From assembly GCA_000499405.2 (NCBI GenBank), contig HG738137.1, positions 310,001 through 374,000 of the forward strand: a stretch of 64,000 bases of DNA, in the 5' to 3' direction. The notes beneath the pieces were generated by a model that saw only the letters and a program-made list of their open reading frames with translations, was not told the DNA's origin and made no database searches. Below, piece by piece: positions 38,282-50,862 of the stretch (its first letter is position 1; the number at the start of each line of letters is the position of its first letter). Source of the DNA: Onchocerca volvulus (taxonomy: Eukaryota > Nematoda > Chromadorea > Rhabditida > Onchocercidae). The translations under genes were made by a program, and so were the position numbers.

Positions 38282-39575
38282 TGTGAAATGAACCAAACAT
38301 TGAATAAAAATGTAAGTTTTTCCCTCAAGCACCATCCATTTTCAGGATTAATTGATACATTCATTTTCAATAAGAAATATCCTTCCTCAGGCTTAGAGAT
38401 TAAAATTAGAAAAGAAATTTTGACAAATAAAATTAAGAATAAAAACGAAGAGTAAGAGAGAGAGGGAAAGGGGAAGAAAATGAAAAAGACAGGTTTCGAA
38501 TTTCAGAATGCAACGAACATTGAAGGCATAAAATGCGACGGATGAAAAGAGAACTTATTTCCGACAGAGTAGGAGAAAGGATGATAGTCTGAAAAACTCA
38601 ATTTCAATCGACAGCTGATTTTTAATTACGTATAACTAAATCTCTTCTTTTTCATTTTTTTCATCTTTCCTTCTTTATCGTTCTTCTATTCCAATAATTA
38701 ATTATTGATGATGTGTCCATTTAAATAAGTAAAATATGTCACCTTAAATTGAATTTAAAAGACTTTTTAGTTTTAAAATTTATTGATATAGAAATCTCTG
38801 TTTTAAAATTGAAATTGAAAAGGTTTTTGGAAAAATTTCTTGAAACTCAACGATTTTTTTTTTTTTGAGAAGTTTTTAAAATTTCGGAACTTTTTTAAAA
38901 GATAAATGAGTAGAAAGGCTGCTTTAAAATCGAAATTTAAAAAATTTTTTCAAAGAAAAATAAATAGAAATACTGTCAGAAAATTGAAATTTAAAAATTT
39001 TCCTCAAAAAAAAAAAAGATTTTTTAAGCTTCTTTGAAATACGAGGAACGTAAGGAAAATTGAGAAGAGTATGTGAGAAGAGAAGAATAAATGAGAAATT
39101 TGAAGGAAAAATTGTTGGATTTCTGTATCGATTATTCATTGAATGTGTTGCAGACAAGGATTTCGAAGTTTCTCAAATTATTTTCACTACTGTTGACATC
39201 TATCTGGCAAAAGTTATTTCTGCTTTGGCTTTATCATAGTAACTTAATTTACTTGTTACTCATCCAGTGCTGTTTGGTCATATTCTTATTTATTTACTTC
39301 AATAATTTTTATTAAGTAAATATTTTCTGGCCATAAAATTATTCTTACTCTGTACTATTCGCTCATTACAGTTAACTCTGTTCGCACTTATTTCTTTCCA
39401 TTTCCCATTTTCTATTATTTTTTCATTTGCTTATTCACTTATTAATTAATAAATTATAAAGACTTGAAGACTAACTTATTTTTATTGATATTTATTTAAA
39501 TTATAACGGATGAGAAGAATGAAATTTTCAAACAGACATGGCAGAATCGAATGAAATGAATGATTTTCTCATATG

Positions 39576-39845
39576 AACTTTGAACCAAGCCAACAATCAG
39601 ATGTGACAAATAAGTAAATAGACAAAAGATTCATAGAATGTAAAATATATCTATCATATGACCCATCGATGAAAGAGCATTTTAGACAAAATTGTAATTG
39701 ATAAATTCTCATACAAGTAAATAAAAGAACTTTGAAATCGGGTGTGGCAAACAGGTAAAGAGACAAATGATTCAAGAAATGTGATATGAGCCACAGATGA
39801 AAGATTATTTTATTTTAGGCAAAATTATAATTGGTAAATTGAATT
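39576..39845. repeat. Diverged tandem duplication, period 152 bp
   Basis: AACTTTGAA at 39576 and 39728 starts two units, each continuing with a GTGACAAATA/GTGGCAAACA, AGACAAA, GATTCA, GATGAAAGA and GGCAAAATTATAATTGGTAA-like order. Confidence 0.7.
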
Positions 39846-40769
39846 TCTAAAATAATCCTAACTTCAGGAAAAAATTTAGTATTCTTTCTTTAAATTTATT
39901 CATTTTTTATATAACTTAATCTTGAAGTTTTTCAAATCTACTATAAATATTTTTCAGGAATATTATTGATAACAGTAAAAATTTGGAGTATTCATCAAAA
40001 AAGAAAGAATCACATTTAGATTATAAATGATGAATCTGAAAGAAAAATAATTTTTCTTTTCTTCAATATGAAATCATAAAATATTTGCAGCAGGCTTAAA
40101 CTTGAACCAAAATGGAATTACTTTTTTTTCTTTCTTTCAATTTTTTTGACGGATAAACTAGGAAAAGATCATACATTAAATTAAATAATAAACAAAAAAA
40201 AAAAAGAAAAAAAAAAGCATTTTTTGTTCATTTCGAATCAAACGAAAACATATGACACTGTCACAGGATATATTTTAAACAATTCACATATCAAACTTTA
40301 AATTTTCAATTTAATGAAATCGAAATAACAGAAGAAATATGAATAAATTCACATTAATTCTCTCGCTTTCCTCTCGTCAAAAAATGAACGAAATAGGTTT
40401 TGACAAAGTTAAAACGAATCAATTAGATAAACCAATGATTCATTATTTATTTTTGTTAAAAGAAAAAAAAAACTGAACAAAAGTAAACAAAAGAAGGAAG
40501 CAACTTTTTCCACAATTCAATCTTTTTTTCGTCCAGTATTCACTTGTTACTTGCATCATTTTAATGATATTATTTAAAGAGAAAAACTGAAATTTGTTAT
40601 TTAGGCACAATACATGACATAAATAATGATGGCAAAGTAATTTAAGACGAAACAATTAAAAAAACAAAAATTTCATTCGTTGTCCTTTCCGAATTCTTCC
40701 ACAATTTTTCCTTTTTCCGCTTTGATAATGTGTAAAAAATCACTATTTGCCAGTATTGGATAATTTAAG

Positions 40770-41010
40770 TAAATTTATCGAATCCATTAGAAATCAAAAA
40801 AATATGTATATGAAAATATATATATATATATATAATCAAAAAATGAAAGATACACCGCATACAATTTCAACTTAACAGAAGCGGAAAAACACATCATATA
40901 CAACAAATTTATCAAAAATCGGATATACAGTACATATGTCAAACTTATCGGAAATCAAAAAAATACACCTGCATATATTAAATCTATTAGAAATCGATAA
41001 GATATATTGA
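40770..41010. repeat. Weak interspersed repeat with (AT)n core
   Basis: Several copies of an AATTTATCGAAATC / TTAGAAATCAAAAAAATA motif (about 40773, 40906, 40940, 40977) and an (AT) run at 40815-40834. Confidence 0.4.
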
Positions 41011-42061
41011 AGTTTTTTATATAATGAATTTTAGCGCTTTGTTACATGAAAAATATAAATAAAATTTTCAAGTAATAACAACGTATTAGGCATTGGATGA
41101 AAAATCTGAAAATTTACATTGAAAAAACATTTTAGAAATTGACTTTAGAAAGAACAAAAAATGATGATGTCATTTAAAATTTGATAAAGAAAAAAAAAAG
41201 CAACTACATGCATTTTAACGGAAATTGTCACCTATAAAGCAATGACAGCATTGATGTTAGGATATGATAAATTAATTAAAAATTAAATATGGTTGATATT
41301 TTAGCGCACATCAGTTAATTAGCTGAAAATTGAAGGAATGTCATTTGATTAATAATTGTGCAAATTTAATGAGAAATGTAAGAAAGAAATAATCAAAAAT
41401 TTGAGATTATTTTTACAAAGTTCTTTTTTCCCAATCGATAATGATACATTATCATACCTTTGAATACCTGTGAATACTTTCATCGATCAAAATGTTTTCG
41501 AGAAATAACAGCCTTATTGAAAACCTATTTCAATTATGAAATTACTTTAAAATGAATGAAAATAAAAGTAAGGAAAAAATGAAAAAATGAAATATTTCAG
41601 TCCATCAAAAAGCGAAAAAAAAATTCTTTTCCATTCCTTTCCATTTGACTTTTTTTTTTTATCCTAAAAAAAAACAAAAAACTTTAGCATGAGGAGGAAA
41701 AAAAAAAGAGTAAACTGGAATTGATGATCATAAGACGACCGATGATAAGTGCTGATACTGTTGGTATCGTTACAAATATTATCATAATCAAAATATAAAC
41801 ATATTGATATCATTCTCGAAAGGTAAATAAATGTAATGAAGACGAAATGATGATAATAGTAATAGTATAGTAATAGCATGGAAAACATCTGAATGATAGA
41901 ATAAAAGACCAGAAGAGAAACTTGTATTAGTTCATAAAGGGAAACCGGTATTATAATCATCATAAATTAAAAAAATAATGAAAAAAATCAATCGAATCTA
42001 GAGATAGATATAATGGGGAATTATTTGCTAATAAATAAGAAAAGGAAAAGAAATAAAAATA

Positions 42062-42215
42062 TGTGATATCTAGTTTTCATAGTTCTAAAGTATGGTATTT
42101 AAGTCTCATGGTTAAGCTTAAGCGTGATATCTGAAATCTCATGATTAAGCTTAAGTTTGATATCTCGACTTTCATGATTAAGCTCAAACACGATATCTTC
42201 GATTTAAATTACAAT
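42062..42215. repeat. About four-unit tandem array, period about 37 bp
   Basis: Units share TCATGATTAAGCTTAAG followed by GTGATATCT. Clear at 42103, 42138 and 42172, degenerate at 42062. AAGCTTAA and GATATC are themselves palindromic. Confidence 0.75.
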
Positions 42216-43761
42216 GATATGCTTATTTCTGTTTAATGATTATTTCTGATAATATCACGAACAAAAAAAAAAAAAACAAACTTCTCATATAATCTTAAAC
42301 TAAATATATTTGAAAAATCACAAATTCTTAATTATTCTCACATTTTTTCAATCATATTATTGTTTTCATTCCGCAATATGTCAAAAACATTAAGCTAGAT
42401 AAACTAGAAGAAGAAAATGAAAGAAGGATAGAGTGAATTTGTGGAAGTTAAAAGATAGAAATAGTCTTTAATCGATTCTATAAGAATTCGACATCTATGG
42501 AAAGGGAAAGGAACGAATAAGCAATTTGTCATTATTCAAAGCAAATAATCAACAAACTTAAGCTGAAAGATTTGAAATTAGTCAATAAAGAATATAAGGT
42601 AAGTTTGACGAGAATGCTTGCAATAAGTTGGAATAAAAATTGAAAAAATTAGAAAAGAAAAAGAGACTATGCATGTAAATGGCCTTATATATGGATGAAT
42701 TTAACATCCATAGGAACAAGAAATGAAAACTTGCGAACACTTGCATTTTGCATTCGCATCAGTTCGCATCAGTAGAGATAAGTCAGTTGTAATGCTTTCA
42801 AATGAATTAGGCCATTTCAACATCCATCCAATATGACACTTTTCTGCCACACCAAAAATAAAAAAAAGAAAAAAAAGTTAGAAAATTTGCAAATTGTTCT
42901 GAGCGATTGCACTCTTCTCATAAGTGAGCTTTTCAATGGCTTTCTTCTTTTTAATATTTGTTAAATTTGTAAAATCAAAAAAATTTATTACCTTGACATT
43001 TTTATAATTTAATTTCAAAAATGATTTTAAAACGAGAAATACCGTAAAATTTTAAATCAATCAAATAATTTCACATCGTAAACAAATGATATGTAGCTAA
43101 AACTAATGATCGAAATTAATTTTAAAAATTTTATTTAAAATTTTGAATTAATCGACAAATTTTTAGAAGCAAAATATGAGAGAGAAGAAAACGTCCCAAA
43201 ATTGATATCAAATATTTCGTTTGCATGCATCGATGATAGAACATTAATTGATAAACTGATGGTTGATCAGAGATTAATGAATTAACTAAAATGAATGAAT
43301 GGAAAACGAGATGGAGCAAAAAAATTTCATACATTTCAAATTTAATCATTTTAATTCAATTATTTGATATTATAAGATTTCGGATCAATAAATATAATTC
43401 ATAAGTAATCCTATTTGCTCAGTATGATTTATATTACACAAAAAACGTTGCATAGTTGAACACTTATTTGCAGATGTGTTTTGATAATTAAAATTAAATC
43501 TTACAAATATCATTAAGATGTTGCGAAATTAATCGAAAAAAACTTCATTCTCACTCACTGACCAGTTGGATGAAGCAGTTTCGACCAATAAACGAATCAT
43601 TTCTCTCTTGAGACTTCAAAATCTCCCAAATTTCTTCACGAACTTTTCTCATATCGAACGATTAGAATGACAGAAAATTATTTGTAAGAAACGATGTCTA
43701 AGAATCTATGCAGTGCAATCATCATTACCAACTTCTCTATCGATTGGTTTTTTTTTTTCAG

Positions 43762-43842
43762 GATGACGGATTTCTTATTTCTAACCAGATTTCCAGAAAA
43801 ATATTAAACTCTATCGATACTATTATTGTTGCTAATTGTTAA
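43762..43842 (+). other. Short candidate terminal exon behind a consensus acceptor
   Basis: A long T tract ending in CAG (43761) precedes 27 codons in phase 0 (DDGFLISNQISRKILNS at the start) closed by TAA. The acceptor is excellent for a nematode, but T tracts ending in CAG are common in this AT-rich sequence and no upstream exon was found within the desert. Unrecognised. Confidence 0.12.
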
Positions 43843-43989
43843 AAAAAAAAAAAAAAAAATGAAAAATACAAAAATAATCCGAGCAGTCGCAAAAATATTT
43901 AATCCAAAAAATTAAACTTTTTTTTTTTACGTTTAAATTAAATGCGGGAAAAATCAGAAGAAATACATTTTAGCTAAATTTGTGAATAA

Positions 43990-44400
43990 TAAAATATAGA
44001 TAGATGGATACTTGGACATAGATGAATAAATGAATAAAAGTGGATGGACGAATGGACGAACAGATGAATAAATGTGAATGGATAAATGAATGGACGTGAG
44101 TGAATAAATGTTGATGAACGTAAACGGATGGATGAACGTGAACAAATGGATGGATGAACGTTAACGTAGATGGAGGATGGATGAAACGTGAAATGCTGAT
44201 AAATAGATGGATAGAAAGTGAATGAATGAGTGAGTAGAGGGGATGAATGGAGGAATGGATGAACGTGCACGTGAATAGACGAACGGATGAACGTGAACAA
44301 ATGGATGGATGAACGTGTACGTGGATGAATGCATGGATGGATGGATAGAAAAATGGACGAACGTGCACGTAGACGGACGAATGGGTGAAATGCGAATGAA
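43990..44400. repeat. GATG/GAACGTGAA minisatellite
   Basis: About 400 bp of degenerate ATGGATGAACGTGAACAA-type repeats. CGTGAACAAATGGATGGATG occurs at about 44128 and 44292. The minus-strand frames of up to 132 codons here are Phe/Ile/His/Ser low-complexity products of the repeat. Confidence 0.85.
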
Positions 44401-44540
44401 TGGAAAGTTGGAAATGCGTTGTGTTAAGAAGCCGTTGGCCAGTCGCAAGTCGCCAAAGGGAAGATGGACTGATCAGTATGCAAAAACGCTTTCCCTATTT
44501 AATATTAAACATCGTTAGTCATATCATATACCTCTATAGC

Positions 44541-44622
44541 CCTACATACATACACATACACATACACATACATAGACATACACACACATACACACATACA
44601 TAAATGCACGCATAGACACACG
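44541..44622. repeat. CATA/CACA-rich microsatellite
   Basis: Imperfect (CATACA)n and (CA)n tract just downstream of the minisatellite. Confidence 0.85.
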
Positions 44623-46485
44623 TCTGTGTATGTTCGATTGAACTATTTCTATTGTTGGTAGTAAATATCTCGATAATTAAAGTGTGGCAATCATCCACCC
44701 TATTATTGGCTCACATACATCCAAACACATATACTTACACATTTTCCATCAAGTTCAATCAAATAAAGTTGGAAAAGTTTCTTACTGTTTTGCTAAAAAT
44801 CGATAACAAATGAGATTTTAACGATACTTGTTTTGTTCCAGTGAAAAATTCCATTTTGAATGATCGAATTGTAAGTTGCATACAGAAAAGAATCCGAAAT
44901 GATGTGAAAATTTGTAAAAGTGCAAGAAATGAAATTGAAAATTAATATAAGCGAAAAAAAAATGAAATTGGAATTTAATGAAGCGCAAGAAATGTGAAAA
45001 AAAAAAAAAAGCGATGCGAATTAAAAAAAAATTCACCAATACAAGAAAATATTGAGCAAATTATATGAGTATAAACCAAATAATTGATTAAAAATTTTCT
45101 AAAATTCAATTTAAATTATTTGTTCAATTCAAGAAGATGTTAAATTGAGAGAATTTGGAAATATTTATGCAATTGTTTACATCTCTTCCTTCTATACATA
45201 GCGAACAAATATTTTAAATTTTTAATGCAAATTTAATGCAAATATTAATGCAAATTGAAATTGTTCATGCATAATCAATAGATGAATTTTTGTTTTTAAT
45301 TTGTCGTTTGTGCTACTTCCAGAAAATTATATATGATAATATTATGCAGAATGTTGAGGGTTGAGAATATGATTTTTGATAATTCTGATAATTTTTCTTC
45401 TCCATATAATCAGTCAAGTAAAAATCTTCCGAAGTTTCTTTGTTCATTATCAGCATCAGTATTTATCGATAACGAGTTGTCAGACAATACAAGTGGAAAA
45501 TAAGAAATTACAATTGAATGTTACTTATTAATCATAAGTGGAAAAAATAAATTCTTCATAAATAGATAAGACAGACAGCAAAAAATTCGACATCGAGAAA
45601 TATTAGAATTTGCGGGAATCATTTGTATCCCATGAATTAAATTTAAATATCGAAAAATATTACTTGCAGTTGTTTTGATTTGAAATCAACATAAAATTAG
45701 TTCCTGATTGAAACAACAAACATCACATGGTAGTAGCATTTGTAGGAAAGGTCAGATAGAAAAATTTTTGCATGAATAATAACATTTTTTGATTTCATTT
45801 CAAATCTTGATTTCTTGATTTCTGTTTTCCCACTGTTAAATTTTATTCAAATAAATCATCATTTCATCATCAAATTGTGCGAAAAAACAAAAACGAATTT
45901 CAGTATTTGAACGTAATTCATTTCAATAATTGAGCATTTAATCTTTGAAAAAAAGAAAAAACCACATGCGATCAGATAAATTATCATAAAATTCATTTAA
46001 CAAATGATAAGCAAAAATTTAATTATTAAATAGTATAACTTTGAACTTGCCTACTTTTCATGCATCAAACTTCTTAAAATCATGGCATTCATTGCTTATC
46101 ATTCTCGATTGCCCACAATTTTCAATTTTATGAACTTAAAAATATTCCGACTAAAAATAGATGGCAAATTTGAAAACGCTCAATTAAATATGATTACTGA
46201 AAATTATGAGCACAATTTCATATTTAATTAGTTCTGAAAAGAATATCTTATGGTTCAAGAATAGATGATCAATGAAAAACTTGACTGGTGAACAGTATGA
46301 GCAAAAGCCTCATATCTGATTGGCCTAATAAGCCCATTTATGGCTCTGATTAGTATATTTTATTTCAGGAGATTGATGGTTGGTATATCGAAAAAAATTG
46401 GGAAAACGCTTCATGTAAACCTACTTTTAATTAATACTTCTAGACATTTGGGAAAATAAACAAATAGAGTTATACATTTAACGCA

Positions 46486-46539
46486 TGGAAAAGTTCGAAT
46501 AAAGGGAAAAGTTCGAATAAATGGAAAAGTTCGAATGAA
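46486..46539. repeat. Three tandem 18-bp units
   Basis: GGAAAAGTTCGAATAAA three times, with near-perfect identity. Confidence 0.9.
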
Positions 46540-49500
46540 CAAGAATCAATGATCGATGATTATGTATAGTTCAAAAAACGATGTATCCACTTTTGAAGCA
46601 CAAAAAAAATGAAAATGAAGTATTAGTTTCATATGATTCATAAAGCCAAATAGATCCGCTTTTTTTTTGAGCAAACAAAATTTGAAATCATTTCTATTCT
46701 TCTATTTTTCCCTTGTCCACTTTTTTTTGTTTAATTTCGACGAGCAATCATCACATTTTCAAGCACTACTAGGTAAACTAAATGTTCTGAAGAGTAGAGA
46801 AAAAAAAAGTTCTTTTTAGAAAAATTAGGCAACCAATTCATCTTTTCCTCGGATATCGAAAATAAAGTTGTGGAATAAAAAAAGAAAATGTTTAAATAAA
46901 ATTTCTTTTGAATTCCTATGCTTATCAAAAAAAAGAAAAAAAAAAAGAAAAATTGAAAGAAAAATTTTTAAGTGAAAAAAATTTTTTCTTTTCACTTTTT
47001 TACTCTTTCTTCTTTCCTTTCTACTTTCAATTTTTTATTAAATTTTTTGCAACAATCAATGAATGATTGCTGAAAAAAATTTAAGTGATGGCAACAGTTT
47101 GTTTTTAACTTTCCTTCCAGCCTTTATTCTAAATTGTACGAAAATTTTTTGTCCAATTTCTCTTCTTTAAATTTCTTATAATCAATGCAGGAAAAAATTG
47201 TTTCGTTTTGAGTATGAAATTATGAAATTGAATATACATAAGTTTGATTCAAATTGCGCAAAAAAAAGTTTCGTATTTGAATAGATTTGTTTTCGTTTGA
47301 AAATATTACTTAGTTTAATTGTTTATTGACGATTCTATTTATAACTTAACTGTGTATAACAAAAATAATAATAGATAATAATAATAATAAAAAGAAATAA
47401 TAACAATAGCTGTATGGGAGAGAAGAATTGATGATAAAAATTTGAATTATTGAATGAAAGAATAATAATAAAATTTAGCATTTGTTAAACAGAAATGTTA
47501 TAATTTTGCAAAATTCAAAAACTTGTGATGTTTTTTGTAATAGATTTGTGTATATTTGTGATTGTAGGATAGAATCCATGATGAAAAAAAGAAACCGGTC
47601 GATGAAATTGCCAACTTTTAAACAGAATCCATCCATCAAATCTTGATTTGAAGAAATTTATCATTGCAATCGTAGTTCTAATCATTTTGATCAAGTGATA
47701 TTTGCTTAATCAAAAATTGCAATACTTCAACTGGTAAATGAAGTTGCTCACAGTTAGTATGATTTTTGAAGTTTTTTTTTTGGCGAATAAATACCCAAGA
47801 TGCTACATACTTCTTCATTCGAGTAATTTAGTAATTTAAATTTAAGACCAATTTTTTTTTTAAGTTTACAAATTTTTGAAATTTAACAAATCATAAACGG
47901 AACTCAATGATAAAAAATGTTAGCGTGGAAGATTTATGGATACATATATGAATGTTAATTTCTGGCAAAAATTCTTAAATTCATTTTTAAAATTGTAAAA
48001 ATATCATTGGAAATATCTATTATTTACAAAATTATTATTTGTTCCATTTTTGACTTTAGAAAAATCTTCACCGCATAATTCCAAGAATTCGGTTCAGAAA
48101 ATAACAATGGACAATTCTCGAAGAAAGTAGATCGTTCACATTCACATAAACAGAATCTTTCACGTTTTCATTTCATTTTTTTTCTTTTTTTTTTTGGCAT
48201 TTTTTGGCATTTTCTTACCAGTAGCGGTAAAATGTGTCGGTGAGCGATAATTTTTCAACGAATTAAAAATGAACCGGTATTCATTCTTTAACCAATGAGA
48301 AAAGAAAAAAAGAAGTATGAAATATTTATTAATGAAGTAGAAGTATGAATTTCAGTTTAATTCTTCTAACTAAATGACAATATAAAAAAAGAAAAGAAGC
48401 TCAACGTTAAAAATTTTACATGTTTTTATGGCTATAAATTCAGCAAATATCCGAAAAAACAATTCAAGAAATTTCGAAATATTCAGACTCTCAAAATTTG
48501 ATTTTCCCAATTGTATTTTATAGAGCATACATTTTAATTTGAAAAAGAAAGTAGAAACATTTACTTGAAATATTTGACAAAGAACACGTTTTGTTTTTTC
48601 AATGTTGAGAAATGAAAAAAAGGAAAAAAAATTAGCTAATTAATTGTTTACATTGTACATATTCCAAAATATCTGTTCATTGATAATAAAAACCTGTATT
48701 TTTTTTTCAGATTTGAAATTGCATAAAAACGATTCCAGTGTGCTGTAATTTGATTATTTTTTACATTTTTTCATGGATAGAAATCATCGATGCTCATCAT
48801 AAAATCATGAATTTCATAAAAAAATATCCAAATTTCAACATAAATTAGTAACGAATTGAATGGTATCGAAATGGAAACAAGATAATGATAAATTTCATAA
48901 GCTTTCCATAAGTTCGAAATTAGTTATGTAGCATTTTATGAATGATTCAATTAAGGTGGAATAAGACATCACAAACTTTAGCTATCAGTGGATAATGTGC
49001 TGGGTGATAAAAAGATAGCATAATTTAATTTTCGGCTATATTTTTGAATAACAAAGAGATCATACCAATCAATACCTAAGTAATCAAAGTGATAAAGATA
49101 AAGTCGTAAGATATCAAAAAAGTAATCATTCATTCTTTCGGGCTACATTTAAATCAATGATACAATTTTGAAGTAAGATTAATTTAGCTTTACCAACGAA
49201 CAATTTCAAAAAAATAAATTTGATGAGAAATGAGGACTTTTTATATATCCAGAAAATAAAAAAAAAAAAAAAGATACAAATTTTAATGATCAATAAACAT
49301 GAAATTTTATTAAATGGAAATTGCTGTCGCATATGACGTTGACAGCAAACTGGAACATTCGCTGATTTTTCAGTTTAGATAGTTCAATTAAACAAAATTG
49401 GTCTATTGCCAAGATTATCTCTGACAAATTGAATAAAAAAAAAAAAAAATTCACTTTTTTCCCTAAATAATCCGGTAATGCTAAAAAAAAAAAAAGAAAT

Positions 49501-50837
49501 TTCCTTGCTAAAACTTTTTCTGTTATATGAAATAATCAAATGAATTACAAAGGATTTTATTCAATTACTAAATTCAAAATTTTCCAAAGCTATCAAAATA
49601 AATCGGAAAGAAAAGAAAATTTTTTTTAGAAAATTGAAAAAAAAATCATTAAGAATATTTCATTTCTAAGTGATAGCATCCAACTTGTTTTCTTGTCACA
49701 AACAAAATTTCCAAACAACATATTTCTCTATTTTTTTCTTTTTTTTTTTTTTGCAAAAGAAAAAGAAAGTAGAGAAATCTAATGGAAATATCATTGTTAA
49801 AATTTCGCTGTATGTATATATTGGAGCATTTTTCTGTTTTCTCATTAGGAAAGATTTTAAAAATGAATTCATTTTTTGCATTCCGAAACTTTCCAGTTTA
49901 TTTCAATTCATCATTTCTGTTCAACACTAGCAATTATTACAATAATTGAAATAATAATTAAATTTTCTTTTTTGAATTATTAGAATTAGTATTTTCTTGT
50001 ACTCAATTTGTCAGTTACAATTTGAAATAATGAGATTTCATTAATAAGATCAAATTTTGGAGATCAAATTTTGGATCATTTTTTGAAATTTCTAAATCCT
50101 TTTTGCAAAAATCCGAGAAATAATACGAAAATCCGAATTACTCGCTAAAAAAATCCATTTACGGTATAAGTTTCAAAATTCTGGACCATATAGATTTGAG
50201 AATTTTACAATTCCCAACAAAAAAAAAAAAAAAAATCCAAATTTTAGATTTTGATATAAACTGGAATTGTCATTATCATTATCTTTTCAATATGTCCAAT
50301 TGTATCAATGTACGGATTTCACTATTTGTCAACATTAAAATTTAAATTGTTTATCACATAACAGGTTTCACAATTATTTATATCAAACATGAGCACATTC
50401 TGCACTTCGCAAAATCTTATTACAGCTTGCAATTTGCATTTGTATGTTTCTTTGCAGTTACTTTTGCAATTTACAAGAGCACAACAAATTCATCAATAAT
50501 TTCAAAAAAGACTCATGAAAAAGATTTAATTTTCCAATATATTTCAAATTTTCTGTAAATTTTTTCAATCTAAAACTAAAACTTTGCAAATACGATCTCG
50601 CATATTTATCATTGTCAAGGGGTCAATTCTAATTTTGAATATTCTGATAATGGACAGCAAAATAAAAATTGTACAGAAAAATGAAGTCAGGAAAATAGTA
50701 ATCGATGAAAATACCTCTGAAAACCAAGAAATACCAACTAGTCTTTTTATTTTTTTTTTCAGGAAATGCAATTAGTCGAATAAACAAAACTTCGAGATAA
50801 ATTCATATATAAGCCAAGTATTTATTTATTGCCCATA

Positions 50838-50862
50838 TCATGCAATCTTGAAGATTGCATGA
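50838..50862. repeat. 25-bp perfect palindrome
   Basis: TCATGCAATCTT, one base, AAGATTGCATGA. Confidence 0.9.

Noticed and set aside
43970..44448. Minus-strand frames of 95-132 codons rich in Phe, Ile, His, Ser
   Set aside because: They are translations of the GATG-type minisatellite, open in several frames at once, with no domain or splice context.
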